Below, one piece after another: positions 46,214-48,737 of a stretch of DNA of 48,737 nucleotides; within the stretch, counting starts at the first letter, position 1; each line of letters starts with the position of its first letter. This DNA comes from Neisseria iguanae. GTDB taxonomy: Bacteria > Pseudomonadota > Gammaproteobacteria > Burkholderiales > Neisseriaceae. The stretch covers positions 1-48,737 of the forward strand of contig NZ_PXYY01000010.1 in assembly GCF_003013245.1 (NCBI RefSeq), written 5' to 3'. The translations under genes were made by a program, and so were the position numbers. Below the pieces are notes generated by a model that was not told the origin of the DNA, made no database searches, and saw nothing but the letters and a program-made list of their open reading frames with translations.

Positions 46214-47398
46214 ATGGCATTTTTGAAACTGACCGAACAAAACGTCAACGGCAAAACCGTCCTTATCCGCGCCGACATGAATGTACCGTTTAAAGACGGC
46301 CGAATCAGCGACGACACCCGCATCCGGGCTTCGCTCAAATCCATCCGCTACTGCTTGGACAACGGTGCGGCAGTAATTGTGATGACCCATCTCGGCCGTC
46401 CGACCGAAGGCGAATTTAAGCCGGAAGACGATGTTGCCCCTGTGGCCGCGCATTTGGGCAAACTCTTGGGCAAAGAAGTCAACGTGCTGAACGACTGGCG
46501 TGAAAACCCGCCTAAACTGCAAGCCGGTGAGATTGCCATGCTGCAAAACGTGCGCATCAACAAAGGCGAAAAGAAAAACGATTTAGAGCTGGGCAAAGCC
46601 TATGCCGCTTTGTGTGACGTATTCGTCAACGACGCATTCGGCACCGCCCACCGCGCCCAAGCCTCGACCGAAGCCGTGGCACAATCCGCACCGGTGGCCT
46701 GCGCAGGTATATTGATGACGGGCGAACTTGACGCTTTGGGCAAAGCCTTGAAAGAACCGGTGCGCCCGTTGGTGGCGATTGTCGCCGGCAGCAAAGTATC
46801 GACCAAACTCACCATTTTGGAATCACTGGCCGACAAAGTGGACCAGCTCATCGTGGGCGGCGGTATTGCCAACACCTTCCTGCTGGCTGAAGGCAAAGCC
46901 ATCGGCAAATCGCTGGCTGAAGCCGACTTGGTGGAAGAATCAAAAAAAATCTTGGCCAAAATGGCGGCCAAAGGCGGCTCCGTACCTCTGCCGACCGATG
47001 TCGTGACCGCCAAAGAATTTGCCGAAAGCACAGCCGCCGAAACCAAACCGATCGGCGATGTGGCCGCAGACGACATGATTTTAGACGTAGGCCCGCAATC
47101 GGCTCAAGCCTTGGCCGAATTTTTGAAAAACGCCGGCACCATCGTGTGGAACGGCCCGGTCGGCGTGTTTGAATTCGACCGATTCGCCGGCGGCACCAAA
47201 GCCGTGGCTAAAGCCATCGCCGAGAGCCAAGCCTTCTCAATTGCCGGCGGCGGCGATACCTTGGCGGCAGTTGCCAAATTCGGCATTACCGGCCAAATCA
47301 GCTACATTTCCACCGGCGGCGGCGCGTTTTTGGAATTTTTGGAAGGTAAAGAATTACCGGCCGTTGCGGTGTTGGAGCAACGTGGAGCAATAAGATGA
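46214..47398 (+). CDS. pgk: Phosphoglycerate kinase
   Basis: Transfers phosphate between 1,3-bisphosphoglycerate and ADP in glycolysis and gluconeogenesis. The 394-residue enzyme has [21 protein letters not shown], the nucleotide-domain [26 protein letters not shown] and [17 protein letters not shown]. Length and motifs are standard for bacterial Pgk. AAAGGAAG lies 5 bases before the ATG. It is divergent from the M16 operon with a 220-base spacer, where a DUS core (46078-46088) is present. Confidence 0.97.
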   Translation: MAFLKLTEQNVNGKTVLIRADMNVPFKDGRISDDTRIRASLKSIRYCLDNGAAVIVMTHLGRPTEGEFKPEDDVAPVAAHLGKLLGKEVNVLNDWRENPPKLQAGEIAMLQNVRINKGEKKNDLELGKAYAALCDVFVNDAFGTAHRAQASTEAVAQSAPVACAGILMTGELDALGKALKEPVRPLVAIVAGSKVSTKLTILESLADKVDQLIVGGGIANTFLLAEGKAIGKSLAEADLVEESKKILAKMAAKGGSVPLPTDVVTAKEFAESTAAETKPIGDVAADDMILDVGPQSAQALAEFLKNAGTIVWNGPVGVFEFDRFAGGTKAVAKAIAESQAFSIAGGGDTLAAVAKFGITGQISYISTGGGAFLEFLEGKELPAVAVLEQRGAIR

Positions 47399-47546
47399 TT
47401 TGACTGAGGATAAGTTGGGGCCGTCTGAACACTTTTTTAAACAGCGTTTCAGATGGCCTTATATATTGCACTCCGTTAAGGGAGTGTAAATCACAAACAA
47501 AAGCCCTTGACAAGTTCCGATTAACCGAATTTTCAAGGAATCTGAA

Positions 47547-47762
47547 ATGTCAATTTGTTATTACATCATCACACCGCAACCGCGAACAAATCCGATTTCC
47601 TATATCTGTCGCGTATTCGTTGAAATAAACGATGTTCCGACTATTCAAGAAACTAGAAATTTCCCTGTTTTAAGCCCATACAGTCATCAATCTGCTTTTG
47701 ACACCGCCGATTTATACGGCAAATTAACCGTATCCGCTTTGATGTCGGAGGTGCGAGCATGA
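47547..47762 (+). CDS. Small hypothetical protein, first of an overlapping pair
   Basis: A 71-residue ORF with AAGGA 8 bases before the ATG. The sequence (ICYYIITPQPRTNPISYICR, then FDTADLYGKLTVSALMSEVR) is soluble and not recognised. Its stop overlaps the next start (ATGA at 47759), a sign of translational coupling and hence of true coding. Short coupled genes like these occur in neisserial filamentous prophages, but no phage replication or coat gene is visible here. Confidence 0.45.
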   Translation: MSICYYIITPQPRTNPISYICRVFVEINDVPTIQETRNFPVLSPYSHQSAFDTADLYGKLTVSALMSEVRA

Positions 47763-47947
47763 ACCGTTCGGCTTTTTTTATCCGCCAATCACAAATCCTG
47801 TTTCATCACCGACACAGTTTCGCCGTTATCCCAATGCCGGTCGGTTTTATGACACGGGCGGCAGATAAACCTACTGTACCAAAAGTTTGCCTATCTCCTG
47901 ACTACGGTATTCGGGCAACACAAACACACCACCAGCCAAAGAAATGA
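47759..47947 (+). CDS. Small hypothetical protein, second of an overlapping pair
   Basis: A 62-residue ORF overlapping the previous stop by ATGA. It starts MNRSAFFIRQSQILFHHRHS and continues PMPVGFMTRAADKPTVPKV; not recognised. The last few codons run into the 59-base direct repeat at 47942, so the C-terminus may be truncated by the repeat. Confidence 0.4.
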   Translation: MNRSAFFIRQSQILFHHRHSFAVIPMPVGFMTRAADKPTVPKVCLSPDYGIRATQTHHQPKK

Positions 47948-48151
47948 GGACACTCCCCAATATCATGGCATTTGGAATGCTGCCGAACTTTTCAGGCGGC
48001 CTTGTGTCCGTTCACGGTGGTAAACGGCGCATCTTACTGTGTCTTTCGCCTGGTGTACGTGCTTTTTTGCTCGAAAATGTGTGACGCAAAAAAAATGAGG
48101 ACACCTCCTAATATCATGGCGTTTGAAATGCTGCCGAACTTTTCAGACGGC
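47942..48151. repeat. Two 59-bp direct repeats related to the 29.5-kb element
   Basis: 47942-48000 and 48093-48151 are 59-base direct repeats with six differences, each starting AAATGAGGACAC and ending in a DUS-like CAGACGGC. The 44 bases at 48061-48104 match the right end of the MITE-like element at 29613-29656. The remainder of 48152-48406 is degenerate sequence with the second copy of the dispersed repeat at 48283-48321. Confidence 0.65.
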
Positions 48152-48406
48152 TTTTCACGGCGCAAAATCATGCTATTTTAATGTGCACAGCTTGGGCAAG
48201 CGGGCCAATGGGTTCGGGCAATAAGGGAATGATGCGGCAGGCCATTGCTTTTCATTGTGATAATAATAATTTGATATGTAACAAATTCCAGCGTTGTTCG
48301 CGTTTTTGTTTTTTGCTTGAAGAGCCGTTTTAGGACTTTTACGGGTTGCCGGACAGGCCGAAAGATATGGCAAATCCGCCACTAAAAATAAAGGGGCTGA
48401 CGCAGA

Positions 48407-48737
48407 TTAACCCCAAACACCACACCATTCCCGCAGCATTTCAAGCTGCCCGGACGGTACGCCAAAGTTAAAGCGGAACCCGCATTCTTTCAAGGACAGC
48501 GGGAAAGGTTTACAGCCAACCCCATTGTATTTGCGCAAGACGCGCTTCGCCCGGTTCCAACAATTTCCAATACCGCCGATAGGGTTTTGACGGTCTGCAA
48601 AAAACTGTGAACGGTTGATGCGCTGATGCCTGAACCTGCCCCGCATCAAGCACGCCACAGCCCCTGTCACTACCGGTATAAACAATGCTGTCAGGTGTTG
48701 TTTGCTGTTTGATAACCGGAAATAAGGCATCCTTTCC
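48407..48737 (-). pseudogene. C-terminal part of an IS1595-family transposase (IS1016/ISXO2-like), runs off the end
   Basis: The minus-strand frame encodes FRHQRINRSQFFADRQNPIG, GNCWNRAKRVLRKYNGV and FPLSLKECGFRFNFG, the usual end of ISXO2/IS1016-type transposases (normally GIENFWNQAKRHLRK). Upstream of it another frame has PDSIVYTGSDRG, the conserved segment that should precede it, so there is a frameshift near 48640-48660. The N-terminal part lies beyond the window. No terminal repeat was recognised downstream of the stop at 48407. Confidence 0.8.

Noticed and set aside
1..48737. CRISPR arrays, tRNA or rRNA genes
   Set aside because: No regularly spaced repeats, no cloverleaf-like sequence with T-arm and anticodon context, and no rRNA stretches were recognised by eye.

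Overview
The window looks like a chromosomal segment of a Neisseria species or a close relative in the Neisseriaceae. The reasons are the very frequent 12-mer AGGCCGTCTGAA (the AG dialect of the neisserial DNA uptake sequence, DUS), often in inverted pairs after genes; dRS3-type ATTCCC-N8-GGGAAT repeats; a three-domain PilB (thioredoxin-MsrA-MsrB); MltA/GNA33; and an Acp-type lysozyme inhibitor. The species cannot be fixed from the sequence alone. No rRNA, tRNA or CRISPR array was seen.

Layout. 0.3-3.3 kb: pilB, a decayed IS30-family transposase and a perfect 23-bp palindrome. 3.3-6.9 kb: ornithine/putrescine antiporter PotE and ornithine decarboxylase SpeF, with a possible leader peptide upstream of speF. 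7.3-10.6 kb: rarD, a DUF3079 protein, ftsY. 10.8-15.2 kb: an EfeUO-(small membrane protein)-EfeB iron import cluster. 15.5-18.2 kb: mltA, then a wrecked bacteriocin locus in which a double-glycine leader peptide gene meets a truncated, frameshifted bacteriocin-exporter-type ABC transporter. 18.3-25.7 kb: murA, mutS, an NCS1-type permease and lldD. 25.9-30.2 kb: accessory stretch with a decayed glycosyltransferase, an IbaG/BolA protein, a giant dRS3-centred hairpin, a broken PliG plus Acp/MliC fusion (a double lysozyme inhibitor), an ATP-grasp gene, a 196-bp MITE-like element and pseudoazurin. 30.2-34.7 kb: an iron/siderophore ABC importer with one permease, one ATPase and two paralogous binding proteins, one frameshifted near its C-terminus. 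35.1-37.0 kb: yjdM/phnA-like gene, AT-rich island and an intact Acp lysozyme inhibitor. 37.0-47.4 kb: metG, an IS481-type remnant, mnmE, a small neisserial protein, hemJ, a CYTH protein, a nonsense-interrupted secreted-protein remnant, a catalytic/non-catalytic M16 peptidase pair and pgk. 47.5-48.7 kb: two overlapping small ORFs, repeat copies and an IS1595-type transposase remnant running off the end.

Together, the metabolic part is ordinary neisserial housekeeping with two iron-uptake systems (EfeUOB for ferrous iron, and a binding-protein importer) and oxidant repair (PilB). The accessory parts are rich in decay: at least eight broken genes. The most unusual items are the PliG-Acp/MliC fusion with an intact Acp paralogue 8 kb away, the bacteriocin/exporter junction, the terminal-inverted-repeat element with related copies at 48 kb, and the possible speF leader ORF.
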